Of a stretch of DNA of 64,000 bases, positions 55,659-64,000 are shown in pieces (position 1 is the first letter of the stretch; the number at the start of each line of letters is the position of its first letter). Both the position numbers and the translations under genes were made by a program. Below the pieces are notes generated by a model. It saw nothing but the letters and a program-made list of their open reading frames with translations. It had not been told where the DNA came from and did not search any database. Source of the stretch: Hymenobacter chitinivorans DSM 11115 (GTDB taxonomy: Bacteria > Bacteroidota > Bacteroidia > Cytophagales > Hymenobacteraceae); contig NZ_PGFA01000002.1 in assembly GCF_002797555.1 (NCBI RefSeq), positions 310,001 to 374,000 on the forward strand, given 5' to 3'.

Positions 55659-56534
55659 ATGGCTTTTTTTCCTTCCACTTCTGTGTTTTTCCCCGGTCGG
55701 CTTCGGTGGCAATGCCTGTTGGGCGTCGTTGCGGCGGGGCTGCTGGTCGCAGAAAGCGGCTGCCAGTCGGCCGAAAAGGAGAGCCGCAAGCCTACCATCG
55801 GCAGCCAGACCATGTGCCAGGCCCCGGTGCCCGTAGCCGCCGCGGCCCCGCCCGACTCCTTGCAGCCCGTAGCGTTGGCACCATTGCCGGGCCTTTCGGC
55901 GGAAGTGCGGCAGCAGGTGGCAGAGCTGTACCAAGCCCTGGGCAGCGAAGCCCAAGAGCTGCGCCTGCCGGTGCTGGAGCGGGCCTGCGTGGGCTACCTC
56001 ACGCTGCGCCACGCCGGCCGCATCCGCCGCCCCGCCGTGCTGGCTGTGGCCGACATGGATTTGCCCTCAACCAAAAAGCGGCTCTGGGTGCTGGATTTGA
56101 ACAAAAAGCGGGTGCTGCAGCACAGCTACGTGGCCCACGGCCGGGGCTCGGGCTACGTGCGGGCCCGGCGCTTTTCCAACCGGATTAAGTCGGCCTGCAC
56201 GGCCCTGGGCTTCTACCGCACCGCCGATACCTACGACGGCAAGCACGGCCTCTCGCGCCGCCTGCACGGCCTCGACCCGGGCCAGAACAGCAACGCCCTG
56301 GACCGCTACGTGGTGCTGCACGGCGCCGACTACGCCGGGCAAGCATACCTGGCCAAACACCAACAGTTGGGCTACAGCCGGGGCTGCCCGGCCCTGCCGC
56401 CCGAGCAGTACCGCGCCGTCATCAAGGCGGTGGGGGAGGGAGCCTGCCTGTTTTTGAGCGGGCCCGGGCTGGAGTCGAAGTGGCTGGATGGAGGCGTGGC
56501 AGCTCAGCAGCTGGCAGCCCGGGGCTGGCAGTAG
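55659..56534 (+). CDS. YkuD_2-type L,D-transpeptidase-like protein
   Basis: This 291-residue protein has an N-terminal hydrophobic segment ending at LLVAESGC, an imperfect lipobox. The catalytic-type domain includes LRHAGRIRRPAVLAVADMDLPSTKK, HGADYAGQAYLAK and SRGCPALPPEQY (catalytic Cys243), the His-Gly-Cys pattern of the YkuD_2 family of murein transpeptidase-like proteins. It is probably periplasmic or envelope-attached and may modify peptidoglycan. A paralogue is at 59918. Confidence 0.85.
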   Translation: MAFFPSTSVFFPGRLRWQCLLGVVAAGLLVAESGCQSAEKESRKPTIGSQTMCQAPVPVAAAAPPDSLQPVALAPLPGLSAEVRQQVAELYQALGSEAQELRLPVLERACVGYLTLRHAGRIRRPAVLAVADMDLPSTKKRLWVLDLNKKRVLQHSYVAHGRGSGYVRARRFSNRIKSACTALGFYRTADTYDGKHGLSRRLHGLDPGQNSNALDRYVVLHGADYAGQAYLAKHQQLGYSRGCPALPPEQYRAVIKAVGEGACLFLSGPGLESKWLDGGVAAQQLAARGWQ

Positions 56535-56659
56535 CATACGGTTGAGCGGCGGGTAACCGGTAGGGGTTGGGGGAAAGCTGAGCCGTAGCAACTTGCTGGT
56601 TTTTTGGGGCGTACAGAGAGGCTCTAAACGTTTTGCCCACATCCAAACCCCGAAATAGC

Positions 56660-57151
56660 ATGGCCCAGTTAACCGATTTGCACGACCTGCTTTGTCACGA
56701 AGTTCAGGCTATGTACAGCGCCGAGAAGCTCATCGTGGCCGGCCTGCCCCGCATGATTGAAAAAGCCCACAACGAGGAGCTTAAGCACGCTTTCCGCAAG
56801 CACCTGACCGAAACCGAAAAGCAGGTGGAGCGCCTGCAGGAAGTTGCCAAGCTGCTCAACATCGACGCCGACGGCGACTCCAACCCCGGAATGAAGGGCA
56901 TCATTGCCGAAGGTGAGAAGGTGATGGAAAAGAACAAAGAATCCGAAGTGCTGGACGCGGCCCTGATCTGCGGGGCCCAGAAGATTGAGCACTACGAAAT
57001 TGCCGGCTACGGCACGGCCGTATACCTGGCCAACGAGCTGGGCCTGGAAGCTGTGGCCCGCATCCTGGACGCCACCCTGGAAGAAGAAAAGAACACCAAC
57101 TCGATTCTGAATCACTTGGCCAAAAACACGGTAAACCCCATGGCCGAGTAA
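56660..57151 (+). CDS. DUF892/YciE-type ferritin-like protein
   Basis: The protein has 163 residues from ATG 56660 (MAQLTDLHDLLCHEVQAMYS). It is a four-helix ferritin-like protein of the DUF892 family, with conserved Glu/His positions in EVQAMYSAE, KAHNEELKHAF and KIEHYEIAGYGT. Family members are stress-induced and may bind di-iron; the activity is not established. A bidirectional terminator follows. Confidence 0.9.
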   Translation: MAQLTDLHDLLCHEVQAMYSAEKLIVAGLPRMIEKAHNEELKHAFRKHLTETEKQVERLQEVAKLLNIDADGDSNPGMKGIIAEGEKVMEKNKESEVLDAALICGAQKIEHYEIAGYGTAVYLANELGLEAVARILDATLEEEKNTNSILNHLAKNTVNPMAE

Positions 57152-57177
57152 AGCCGAAGGTTTTCCAACGGAATAAT

Positions 57178-57212
57178 AAAAAGCCTCTCCGAGACTCGGA
57201 GAGGCTTTTTTT
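57178..57212. terminator. Bidirectional terminator between the ferritin-like gene and amylase
   Basis: GCCTCTCCGAG (57183-57193) and CTCGGAGAGGC (57195-57205) are inverse complements with A-rich and T-rich flanks, serving the two convergent genes. Confidence 0.92.
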
Positions 57213-57233
57213 AATGCTTGGATGAACGGCGGA

Positions 57234-59618
57234 CTACTTAATTACCAACTTCTGGGTGAGGCCAAACTCAGCTACCGACAACTGGTAGATACCGGCCGGA
57301 ATGGCTTTGGCCGGGGCCAGGTGGAGCTGATTAGAGCCGCGGTAGAGGCGCACCGTTTCCTGGTGCATTAGGCGGCCCGTCACGTCGAACAGGCGTAGGG
57401 TGGCGGGCTGCTCGGCGGTGGTTTGCAGCACCAGCTCAATCCGGTCGGCAGTCGTGGGATTAGGGAACAGCTGCAGCTCGGCCTGGGGCTTGGCGGCTGC
57501 GCTGGCCGTGGGCGAAGCCGTAGCAGTAGCCAGGGCCGGGCGGGCCGTCATCGAGCCGCTCACTACGGTGGGAGCCGTGTAGGTGGCCTTCACGAAAGCG
57601 CGCTGGGCGGGGTTGGCCGTGGAGGCGTTTTTCGCCTTCAGCGTAATCCAGCCGGCGGTGGTGGGCGTGTAGGTGCCGGTCAGGTTGCCGGTGCCGGTTT
57701 GGCTGCTGACGAGCGTGCCGGCGCTATTGTAGAGGGCTACCGTGAGGCTGCGGGTGGCGTCGGTGGGGAAGAGGCTGTAGGTAATGGCTTTGTTGGCGTC
57801 GGAGTAGATGCGGCCGGCCGTGCGCAGCGCCGTGGAGCTGGCCGGCAGCTGCCCGCCCTGCTGCAGGGACCGGGCGTCACTGTCGCCGAGGTCGTCGGCC
57901 AGTTCCCACTCCTGGGTGGTGGCCATGGCGGCCCGCACGTAGTTGGTGCCAATATTGACCGGGGCCCACACCGAGTAGCCGCGGCGGCCCCCGGCGGCCG
58001 TGCCGTTGCAGGGCGGCGTGTTGATGACCACCGTCTGGGAGCCGCTCACGGTCACCGTGGCCGTCCCGTTGGCGCCGGAATAGTCCTTGAGCACGGTGCC
58101 GGGCGCGAAGTCACAGGAAACCGTGCTGTTCTGCCAGGCCGAGTAGTTGTCGTTAATGCCGATGATGGCCTTGGTGCTGCGCTCAATCACGAGGTGGTCG
58201 GCGGCCTGCCAGCGCACTTTGTAGGCCCCGTCCTTGAAGTGCAGGTTCTGATGGCACCAAATTAGGTTTTCCAGGTCGGAACGCGTCGGCAAATCCACGC
58301 TGCTCTTAGGGCTATGCGAAAAACGCTTGCCGGTGTTGCCGAGGTTAAACAAGTCCTCGAAGAAAATCTGGGGTGAGCCGTCCACGGCCATGGCCGCGGC
58401 GTAGGCGGCCGACAGGCGCGGGTCGAACGGGTCGATGTGGGGCGCCAGCTCCGAGCCGGTATTCCAGCCGGTGTAGTTGCCGCTGGCGTCGGTGGTGGGC
58501 CGGAAGGTGTCGTGGTTGTTCACAAACGGCACGGTACGGTGCACGTACTGCCCGTTGAGGAGCACCGTGCGGGTGCCCTGCTGGTAGCCCGGCAGGCTGC
58601 CCAAATCGAAGTTGCCCCCGCCGCTGACGATGCTGTAAATACCGTTGCGCAGCGAAAAGTCGAAGGTGCCGGCCCGGTTCTGCACGTTGCTCACCCAGCC
58701 GTCCATCTGGGTGCTGGAGCCCACCCATTCGCCCACGGCAAACATAGTGGCTCCGCCATTGGCCCAGCCGGCGTTGCTTTGCAGGTTGTAGAGGAAATCC
58801 TCCATGGCAAAGTCCGGGAAGTGCTTTACCGCGTCGAGGCGCACCCCGTCGAAGCCCACCTGCTTTTTGTACCACACCAGCCAGCTGCGGGTGTTGTTGC
58901 GCATGTAGTCGGCGCTCTGGGCGGGGTTGAAGGTGGCGTTGGAGCTCAGGCCGTAGGAGCCGTTGTAGTAGCTCACGTCGGGCCCGAAGTACACCGCGTT
59001 CCAGTCGCCGGAGGTCGAGTTATTGCCGGGGTTGGGGTTGAAGTTCTGCCAGTTTTTGGCGAAACGGCCGTTGCGGGCCAGATAGTTGGCGGCCGTTTCG
59101 TCGGTGGCGGGCTTGGTGTAGCTCACGTACCGGAAGTTCTTGTACTTGCTGGTCGTGTAGTCGTCCCAGGCAGCCGGGTCGGGCCCGCCCTGCCCGGTAG
59201 CCGAGCCGGCATTGTCGAGGTGGTTGAGCACAATATCCTGCACGACTTCAATGCCGTTGGCGTGCAGAATGGCCACGCCGCGCAGCAATTCATCCTTGGT
59301 GCCGAGCCGGGTCGGCAAAAAACCTTTCTGGTACTTATCCCCGAGGTCGTAGTTGTCGAAGGGCGAGTAGCCGTTGCCCTGGTTACCGTTCTTGATGGAA
59401 GGCGGCATCCAGACGGCGTCGATGCCCATGGCCTTGAGGCGGGGCGCGAGGTCGGCAATGTAGTTGGCCCAGCCGTTGGGGTAGTTCGAGTTCCAGTAGT
59501 CCCACCAGAAGCCTTGCAGAACGACTTTCTGCGCGCGGGCCGGACTGCCGGTCAGGAGCAGGAACACGGATAGGGCGACCAGCAGCCAGCGGCTGGGTCG
59601 GAGAGTAGAGTTGAGCAT
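57234..59618 (-). CDS. Secreted GH13 alpha-amylase with type IX sorting domain
   Basis: The 794-residue protein begins with a signal peptide (LLVALSVFLLLTGSPARA). The GH13 catalytic barrel follows with all three acids: Asp262 in GVRLDAVKH, Glu297 in AVGEWVG and Asp370 in NNHDT. The beta-barrel domain C region (LIWCHQNLHFKDGAYKV) and a further beta-sandwich come next. The end is a sorting domain (LQLFPNPTTADRIELVL ... GIYQLSVAEFGLTQKLVIK) for type IX secretion. It should hydrolyse starch-like alpha-1,4-glucans outside the cell. The gene stands alone, without sus-type neighbours. Confidence 0.95.
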   Translation of the reverse strand: MLNSTLRPSRWLLVALSVFLLLTGSPARAQKVVLQGFWWDYWNSNYPNGWANYIADLAPRLKAMGIDAVWMPPSIKNGNQGNGYSPFDNYDLGDKYQKGFLPTRLGTKDELLRGVAILHANGIEVVQDIVLNHLDNAGSATGQGGPDPAAWDDYTTSKYKNFRYVSYTKPATDETAANYLARNGRFAKNWQNFNPNPGNNSTSGDWNAVYFGPDVSYYNGSYGLSSNATFNPAQSADYMRNNTRSWLVWYKKQVGFDGVRLDAVKHFPDFAMEDFLYNLQSNAGWANGGATMFAVGEWVGSSTQMDGWVSNVQNRAGTFDFSLRNGIYSIVSGGGNFDLGSLPGYQQGTRTVLLNGQYVHRTVPFVNNHDTFRPTTDASGNYTGWNTGSELAPHIDPFDPRLSAAYAAAMAVDGSPQIFFEDLFNLGNTGKRFSHSPKSSVDLPTRSDLENLIWCHQNLHFKDGAYKVRWQAADHLVIERSTKAIIGINDNYSAWQNSTVSCDFAPGTVLKDYSGANGTATVTVSGSQTVVINTPPCNGTAAGGRRGYSVWAPVNIGTNYVRAAMATTQEWELADDLGDSDARSLQQGGQLPASSTALRTAGRIYSDANKAITYSLFPTDATRSLTVALYNSAGTLVSSQTGTGNLTGTYTPTTAGWITLKAKNASTANPAQRAFVKATYTAPTVVSGSMTARPALATATASPTASAAAKPQAELQLFPNPTTADRIELVLQTTAEQPATLRLFDVTGRLMHQETVRLYRGSNQLHLAPAKAIPAGIYQLSVAEFGLTQKLVIK

Positions 59619-59917
59619 GCGTACTGTGGGAATTGGTTGGAAAAAGGAGCGGGCGAAAAGAATTACTTGCGTAGTATTTTTCGTTAGTAAGGTAAGCGTC
59701 TATAGAACTAAAACAATATGCTGGCCGGCCTAAAAGATTATGGCCTGCGCCGGGCCGGCGCAAAAACGGCCCTGGGGAATTAATTGAATATGGTCATTGT
59801 TGTATATGCTGGCCGCCGGAACTTACACCGTCGGCAAGTTTTTATCGTATAGCCATTTATTCGGGTCCTTGGCCTAGAGTAAGACTATATTCTGACAACT
59901 GAAATCAATCTGTATCC

Positions 59918-60748
59918 ATGGAAAAGCCAAGTGTAACCCAGCGTAAACGACTCAAAATCCGGGCCCGTCGACTGACGCGCCGGGTGCTGCCGTTTGTGGC
60001 TTCGTTGTTTATGGCTACTCCGCTGGCCGCCCCCGTGGCCCGCACCACTGCCGCCGGTATGGAAACCAAGATGCCGTCGGCCAAAGCCATGCAGGCTGCC
60101 TTCTTCGACCAGCGCATGCACGACCTCTACCGCGACCTGCAGGTCGAGCAGCAGGGCCTGCGCTACGACGTATTCGAAAAGGCCGTAACGGGCTATTTCA
60201 ACCTCAAAAACGACGGCAAGCTCAGCGACAAGCAGCTGCTGACCGTTATCGACTTCAACCTGCCTTCCACCGAAAAGCGCCTCTGGGTACTGGATCTGGC
60301 TTCGAAGCAGGTAGTATTTAACACCCTGGTGGCCCACGGCCACAACTCGGGCGAGAACATGGCCACGAACTTCTCCAACGAGAACGAGTCGAACATGAGT
60401 AGCCTGGGCTTCTACGTTACGCAGTCGGAGTACGTGGGCAAGCACGGCCGCTCGCTCAAGCTCGAAGGCGTGGACCAAGGCTATAATGACAATGCGCAAA
60501 TGCGCTCCGTCGTCATGCACGGCGCCGACTACGTGAGCGAGGACTTCATTCGCCAGAACGGCCGCCTGGGCCGCAGCCTCGGCTGCCCCGCCCTGCCCAT
60601 GGACCAGTACGCCCAGATTATCGACACCGTCGGCAACGGCACCTGCCTGTTTTTGAACGGCAACGACACGACGTACTCGTCGAAGTACCTGAATCCGGAC
60701 GTGGCCCAGGATGTGGCTATGAACACGCTGCTGAGCACGCAAAGCTAA
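59918..60748 (+). CDS. YkuD_2-type L,D-transpeptidase-like protein (paralogue)
   Basis: This 276-residue protein has a basic N-terminus (KRLKIRARRLTRRVLPFVAS) and a hydrophobic signal-like segment. The same domain as the gene at 55659 follows: LTVIDFNLPSTEKRLWVLDL, VMHGADYVSEDF and GRSLGCPALPMDQY (catalytic Cys223). Conserved His, Gly and Cys support an active enzyme of the murein transpeptidase-like type. The 299-nt gap before it holds no gene; only weak promoter-like motifs are seen. Confidence 0.88.
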   Translation: MEKPSVTQRKRLKIRARRLTRRVLPFVASLFMATPLAAPVARTTAAGMETKMPSAKAMQAAFFDQRMHDLYRDLQVEQQGLRYDVFEKAVTGYFNLKNDGKLSDKQLLTVIDFNLPSTEKRLWVLDLASKQVVFNTLVAHGHNSGENMATNFSNENESNMSSLGFYVTQSEYVGKHGRSLKLEGVDQGYNDNAQMRSVVMHGADYVSEDFIRQNGRLGRSLGCPALPMDQYAQIIDTVGNGTCLFLNGNDTTYSSKYLNPDVAQDVAMNTLLSTQS

Positions 60749-60770
60749 ACCACTGTTGCTTCTGCCATAG

Positions 60771-60804
60771 AAAAGGCCACCCGTTTGCGCGGGTGGCCTT
60801 TTTT
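60771..60804. terminator. Bidirectional terminator
   Basis: AAAAGGCCACCCG (60771-60783) and CGGGTGGCCTTTT (60790-60802) form a 13-bp stem with A and T tracts on both sides. It lies between the convergent YkuD_2 gene and the Ldh-family gene. Confidence 0.93.
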
Positions 60805-60825
60805 CGTTGTCAAGCAGCTTGTCGG

Positions 60826-61893
60826 CTACAGCGTCACACCGAATTTCTTGCCGACGCTTTCCAAGTCGTTAATTACTGGGTCCAGCAGCGGAATACCGTC
60901 GAGCAGGCGGTGCTGGGCCATAATCCGCTCTGGGTCGCCGGGAATAATTACCTGCTTGCCTTCCACGGCCTGGGCGTTGCGGAAGGTGCTGATCCAATTG
61001 TCCATGTGGGCCTTGAACTCGGCGGCCGGCCGGAAGGCATCCACCCGCATGGCCCCGAAGAAGTGCCCGATGCCCTGGCCCACCGGGTCGGCCGGCGGCT
61101 GCAGGAAGGCCACGAAGGGCGGCACCCAAGGCCCGTAGTTGGCCCCCGACAATACCGCCGAGAATATGTCCACGATGCTGCCCAGGCAGTAACCCTTGTG
61201 GGAGCCGGTTTCGCCGCCGAGCGGGAGCAGGGCGCCGCCGTTTTTCACGGCGTTGGCATCGGTCGAGCCGCTGCCGTCGGCGTTCTGCACCCAGCCTTCG
61301 GGCACCGGAATCTGCTTGCGCTGGGCAATTTCGAGCTTACCGTTGGCGGCCGTAGTCGTGGCAAAGTCGGCGACGAAATCGGGCTGCTCCCCGGCCGGAA
61401 TGGCTACCGCAATGGGGTTGGTACCCAGCAGGCGGTCCAGGGAATAGGTGGGCGCCACGAGCGGACTGGCGTTGGTCATGGCCATACCAATCATGTCGTG
61501 GGCCAGGGCCTTCATGGCGTGGTAGCCGGCAATGCCGAAGTGGTTGGAGTTCTTGACCGATACCCAGCCGGTGCCGGCCACGCGGGCTTTTTCCAGGGCA
61601 ATAGTCATGGCCTTGGGCGCCACCACCAGGCCCAGGCCCCCGTCGCCATCCACCACGGCCGTGCTGGGCGTTTCGTGCACGATGCCCACCCGCGGCGTGG
61701 CATTAATGCGGCCCGCTTCCCAGAGCCGCACGTAGCCGATAAGCCGGGCTACGCCGTGGGAGTCGATACCGCGCAGGTCGGCCGAGAGCAGCACTTCGGT
61801 AGCCAGCGTGGCGTCTTCCGCCGGGCAGCCAAGGCTGAGAAAAACAGACTCGGTGAAGGTGAAAAGCTGGTTATAGGGAAAGATATGAGTCAT
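60826..61893 (-). CDS. Malate/L-lactate dehydrogenase-family oxidoreductase
   Basis: This 355-residue protein belongs to the Ldh_2 family of NAD(P)-dependent 2-hydroxyacid or ureidoglycolate dehydrogenases. The motifs DLRGIDSHGVARL (about residues 39-51), NSNHFGIAGYH (about 114-124) and KGYCLGSIVDI are characteristic. The fold is unlike classical lactate dehydrogenase. The substrate (malate, lactate, sulfolactate or ureidoglycolate) cannot be told. An inverted repeat lies just upstream. Confidence 0.9.
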   Translation of the reverse strand: MTHIFPYNQLFTFTESVFLSLGCPAEDATLATEVLLSADLRGIDSHGVARLIGYVRLWEAGRINATPRVGIVHETPSTAVVDGDGGLGLVVAPKAMTIALEKARVAGTGWVSVKNSNHFGIAGYHAMKALAHDMIGMAMTNASPLVAPTYSLDRLLGTNPIAVAIPAGEQPDFVADFATTTAANGKLEIAQRKQIPVPEGWVQNADGSGSTDANAVKNGGALLPLGGETGSHKGYCLGSIVDIFSAVLSGANYGPWVPPFVAFLQPPADPVGQGIGHFFGAMRVDAFRPAAEFKAHMDNWISTFRNAQAVEGKQVIIPGDPERIMAQHRLLDGIPLLDPVINDLESVGKKFGVTL

Positions 61894-61913
61894 GAGGAGA
61901 AGCGAAAAAGAAC

Positions 61914-62009
61914 GTCATGCTGAGCTTGCCGAAGCATCTCTACCACTTTGTTGCTAAAGTAAATGATGTTAGCACTGCGGTAGAGATGCTTCGGCAAGCT
62001 CAGCATGAC
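61914..62009. repeat. Inverted repeat with 31-bp arms (REP/MITE-like)
   Basis: The left arm (61914-61944, starting GTCATGCTGAGCTTGCCGA) and right arm (61979-62009) are perfect inverse complements around a 34-nt loop, which itself pairs TGCTAA (61952-61957) with TTAGCA (61969-61974). Sequences of the form GTCATGCTGAGC...AAGCATCTC recur in many Bacteroidetes genomes, so it is probably a dispersed repeat. It occupies the gap between the Ldh and phosphatase genes. Confidence 0.85.
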
Positions 62010-62047
62010 ACATCCTATATAATGACTGATTAAAGCTTCGGCCGGCG

Positions 62048-62992
62048 CTACTGCGTCAGCATTTCCTGCAAAAGGCCTTCTTTCAGAGCATAAGCCGAGG
62101 CGCGGATGTGCAGGAAGTCGTAGGTTTTGAGCACGAAGTCAATCAGGATGCTGGCCACCACTATCATGTCGGCGCGCATGGGCGTCATGCCGGGCATGGC
62201 CACGCGCTGCTCGTGGGTGCTGTGCAGCAGCTGGTGGTAGCTCTGGTAGAAACTGTCCAGGGAAATCGGCGTTTCGGGCGGCAGGTTGTTGCCGCGGGGC
62301 TGCCCGTCGCGGGCGGCCTGCAGGTCGCCGAGCGTATCGAAGGTGCCCGAGGCGCCGACCAGGGCCGAGGGCCGGAAATGCTGCACGGCGGCCGTCAGGG
62401 CGGTGAGCTTTTGGGCCAGGTAGTCCTGCAACTCGCGCACGTCGTCGGTGGTGAGCGGGTCGTGCTTGAAAAACCGGTCGAGCAGGCGCTGGGCCCCAAT
62501 TTCGAAGCTCTGCTTCCAGAATATCGTTTCCTGGTTGGCCACGATAAACTCCACGCTGCCCCCGCCGATGTCCATAATCAGGTGGGGCTCGGTGCCCAAA
62601 GGCACGGCCTGCCGCACGCCCTGGCAAATCAGCTCGGCCTCCCGGGCCCCGGGAATAATTTCAACCTGAATGCCGGTTTGCTCGAAAATGTCGCGCACCA
62701 GGGCCGGGCCGTTATTGGCGTTGCGCACGGCGCTGGTGGCCGTAGCCCGCACTTCCGTCACTTGGTGCAGCTCGATTTCCTCCTGAAACGCGGCCAGCGT
62801 GTGCAAGGCCCGGGCGTAGGCTTCCGGCGCAATTTCGCCCTTGCTGATACCGTCCTCGCCCAGGCGCACGCCTACTTTGGTGCGCAACAGTACCACGGGC
62901 TCGGGGTGGCGGGCCTCGGGCAGCTCTACGATCATCAGATGAAACGTATTGGTGCCCATATCAATCAGGGCCAGACGGCGGTGACGAATCAT
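62048..62992 (-). CDS. Ppx/GppA-family phosphatase
   Basis: The protein has 314 residues from the ATG at 62992 (MIRHRRLALIDMGTNTFHLM); the longer ORF start at 63109 lies in repeat-like spacer. It has the two actin-like phosphate-binding motifs (IDMGTNTFHLM and IMDIGGGSVEF) of exopolyphosphatase and guanosine pentaphosphatase. It is shorter than E. coli Ppx and GppA because only the catalytic core is present. Which substrate it uses, polyphosphate or pppGpp, is not known. Confidence 0.93.
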   Translation of the reverse strand: MIRHRRLALIDMGTNTFHLMIVELPEARHPEPVVLLRTKVGVRLGEDGISKGEIAPEAYARALHTLAAFQEEIELHQVTEVRATATSAVRNANNGPALVRDIFEQTGIQVEIIPGAREAELICQGVRQAVPLGTEPHLIMDIGGGSVEFIVANQETIFWKQSFEIGAQRLLDRFFKHDPLTTDDVRELQDYLAQKLTALTAAVQHFRPSALVGASGTFDTLGDLQAARDGQPRGNNLPPETPISLDSFYQSYHQLLHSTHEQRVAMPGMTPMRADMIVVASILIDFVLKTYDFLHIRASAYALKEGLLQEMLTQ

Positions 62993-63090
62993 TGGTTTTT
63001 GATTAGTGGTTGCTGGTTTTTCGTCCCGTCGGTGCAGTTGGTTGCTGACGCTGAGCCAATAACCACAAACGACCAACAAAAAACCAAGGC
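62993..63090. repeat. Imperfect inverted repeat between methyltransferase and phosphatase
   Basis: A stretch rich in GGTTTTTG and GTGGTTGCTGG (62994-63025) faces an imperfect inverse complement near 63057-63088 (CCAATAACCACAAACGACC). No gene is seen. It resembles the short repeats elsewhere in this window. Confidence 0.5.
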
Positions 63091-63972
63091 TCAGGTGGCA
63101 AACCGGCAAAACGTGCCCAGCGGCAGCTTGCGCTGGCCCCGGTCGTGCAGGTAGATTTCCCCGATTTCGCGCGTTTGGTGCGTTTTGGGGAAGATTTCCG
63201 TCACCAGGTTGTCCAGAATCAGGGCCGAGAAGCCCAGGGAATACAGGTTAATCAGGAAAAAATGGTCGGCGGGGTCGAGTAGCTGCTGGCAGAGCTTGAG
63301 CATCTCGTTGAGCTCATCTTCCAGCTGCCACTTCTCGCCGTTGGGGCCGCGGCCGTAGGCGGGCGGGTCCAGAATCAGGCCCTGGTACTTGTTGCCGCGC
63401 TTTACTTCCCGCTGCACGTACTTCATGGCGTCTTCCACCAGCCACCGCACCCCGTCGAGGTTGGAGGCTTCCATATTGTCGCGGGCCCAGAAGTTGACCT
63501 GCTTTACCGAGTCGAGGTGGGTCACGTCGGCCCCGGCGGCGCGGGCGGCCAGCGTGGCGGCCCCGGTGTAGGCAAACAAGTTCAGCACCCGCGGCACGGC
63601 GGCTTTGCGCTGCTTGGTCTGCTGGTAGATAAACTGCCAGTTGGGGTCCTGCTCCGGAAACAAACCCACGTGCTTGAACGAGGACATGCCCAGTCGGAAC
63701 CGCAGCTTGAGCCCGTCCTGCCCGTAGTTGATAATCCACTGCTCGGGCGTGCCGGGCTTGATTTTCCACTGGCCTTTCTCCTGGCTGCCTTTTTCGCGGG
63801 TAAACGTAGCATTGGCGCGCTGCCATTCGCTGGCGGGCAGGTGCGGGTCCCAGATGGCCTGGGGCTCGGGGCGGGCCAGCACGTGCTTGCCAAATCGTTC
63901 GAGCTTTTCGAAGTTGCCCGAGTCGATAAGCTCGTAGTCAGGCCAGTTGCCGGTGGTCAGAAAAGAATACAT
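63091..63972 (-). CDS. Class I SAM-dependent methyltransferase, RlmI-like
   Basis: This 293-residue protein has an N-terminal RNA-associated-looking region and a Rossmann core. The SAM-binding motif I is LNLFAYTGAATLAARAAGADV; motif IV is LILDPPAYGRG, typical of the RlmI/RlmK/YccW group that methylates 23S rRNA cytosine or guanine. The PUA domain of RlmI is not evident. Specificity is not settled. Its start lies 28 nt inside the window's right edge and no upstream element can be judged. Confidence 0.87.
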   Translation of the reverse strand: MYSFLTTGNWPDYELIDSGNFEKLERFGKHVLARPEPQAIWDPHLPASEWQRANATFTREKGSQEKGQWKIKPGTPEQWIINYGQDGLKLRFRLGMSSFKHVGLFPEQDPNWQFIYQQTKQRKAAVPRVLNLFAYTGAATLAARAAGADVTHLDSVKQVNFWARDNMEASNLDGVRWLVEDAMKYVQREVKRGNKYQGLILDPPAYGRGPNGEKWQLEDELNEMLKLCQQLLDPADHFFLINLYSLGFSALILDNLVTEIFPKTHQTREIGEIYLHDRGQRKLPLGTFCRFAT

Positions 63973-64000
63973 ACAAGTGCGCTAAAAATGCCGCGCTGCG

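Overview
The window is chromosomal DNA of a high-GC member of the Bacteroidetes, most likely Hymenobacter or a close relative in the Cytophagales. Three things point there: promoters of the TTTG-N19/20-TAnnTTTG type, almost no Shine-Dalgarno sequences, and secreted proteins with type IX secretion C-terminal sorting domains, alongside outer-membrane receptors with carboxypeptidase-regulatory-like N-termini. The genus is inferred from composition and gene content; no rRNA gene is present to test it.

Bases 1-37,500 are almost entirely the information-processing core, all on the + strand. After the 3' part of an M1 aminopeptidase come tRNA-Tyr, tRNA-Gly, tRNA-Thr, tuf, tRNA-Trp, secE, nusG, rplK, rplA, rplJ, rplL, rpoB and rpoC. 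Two small uncharacterised genes follow (the second DUF3467), then rpsL, rpsG, fusA and rpsJ. A membrane protein of the O-antigen ligase type sits between rpsJ and rplC. The S10, spc and alpha clusters then run from rplC to rplQ, including secY, map, infA, rpmJ and rpoA. Several intergenic hairpins and promoters break this block into transcription units. The ribosomal proteins carry lineage-specific features: RGG repeats on both S3 (C-terminus) and S5 (N-terminus), Ala/Lys/Glu-rich tails on L22 and L17, a Gly/Pro/Lys tail on S12, and zinc-free forms of S14, S4 and L36.

Bases 37,500-64,000 are mixed accessory and housekeeping genes. An outer-membrane barrel protein forms an operon with a LytS-type histidine kinase and a LytTR response regulator. 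Then come eno, a DivIC/FtsB-like gene, a small exported protein, and anmK and hscA on the minus strand. A + strand block (48.2-55.6 kb) encodes a secreted DUF4331 protein, a TPR protein, a HupE/UreJ membrane protein, a small Cys/His protein, a very small ORF and a TonB-dependent receptor with a His-rich plug. I read this block as a candidate metal-acquisition module; it is the best candidate here for an undescribed system. The rest encodes two paralogous YkuD_2-type L,D-transpeptidase-like proteins, a DUF892 ferritin-like protein, a secreted GH13 alpha-amylase, an Ldh-family dehydrogenase, a Ppx/GppA phosphatase and an rRNA-type methyltransferase.

No transposase, integrase, CRISPR array or rRNA gene was found. 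Non-coding structure is rich: a perfect 52-bp palindrome after rplQ, a 31-bp-arm inverted repeat before the Ldh gene, short dispersed repeats between rpoA and rplQ and between hscA and anmK, and candidate leader or attenuator structures before rplK, rpoB, fusA, rplC and rpsD.
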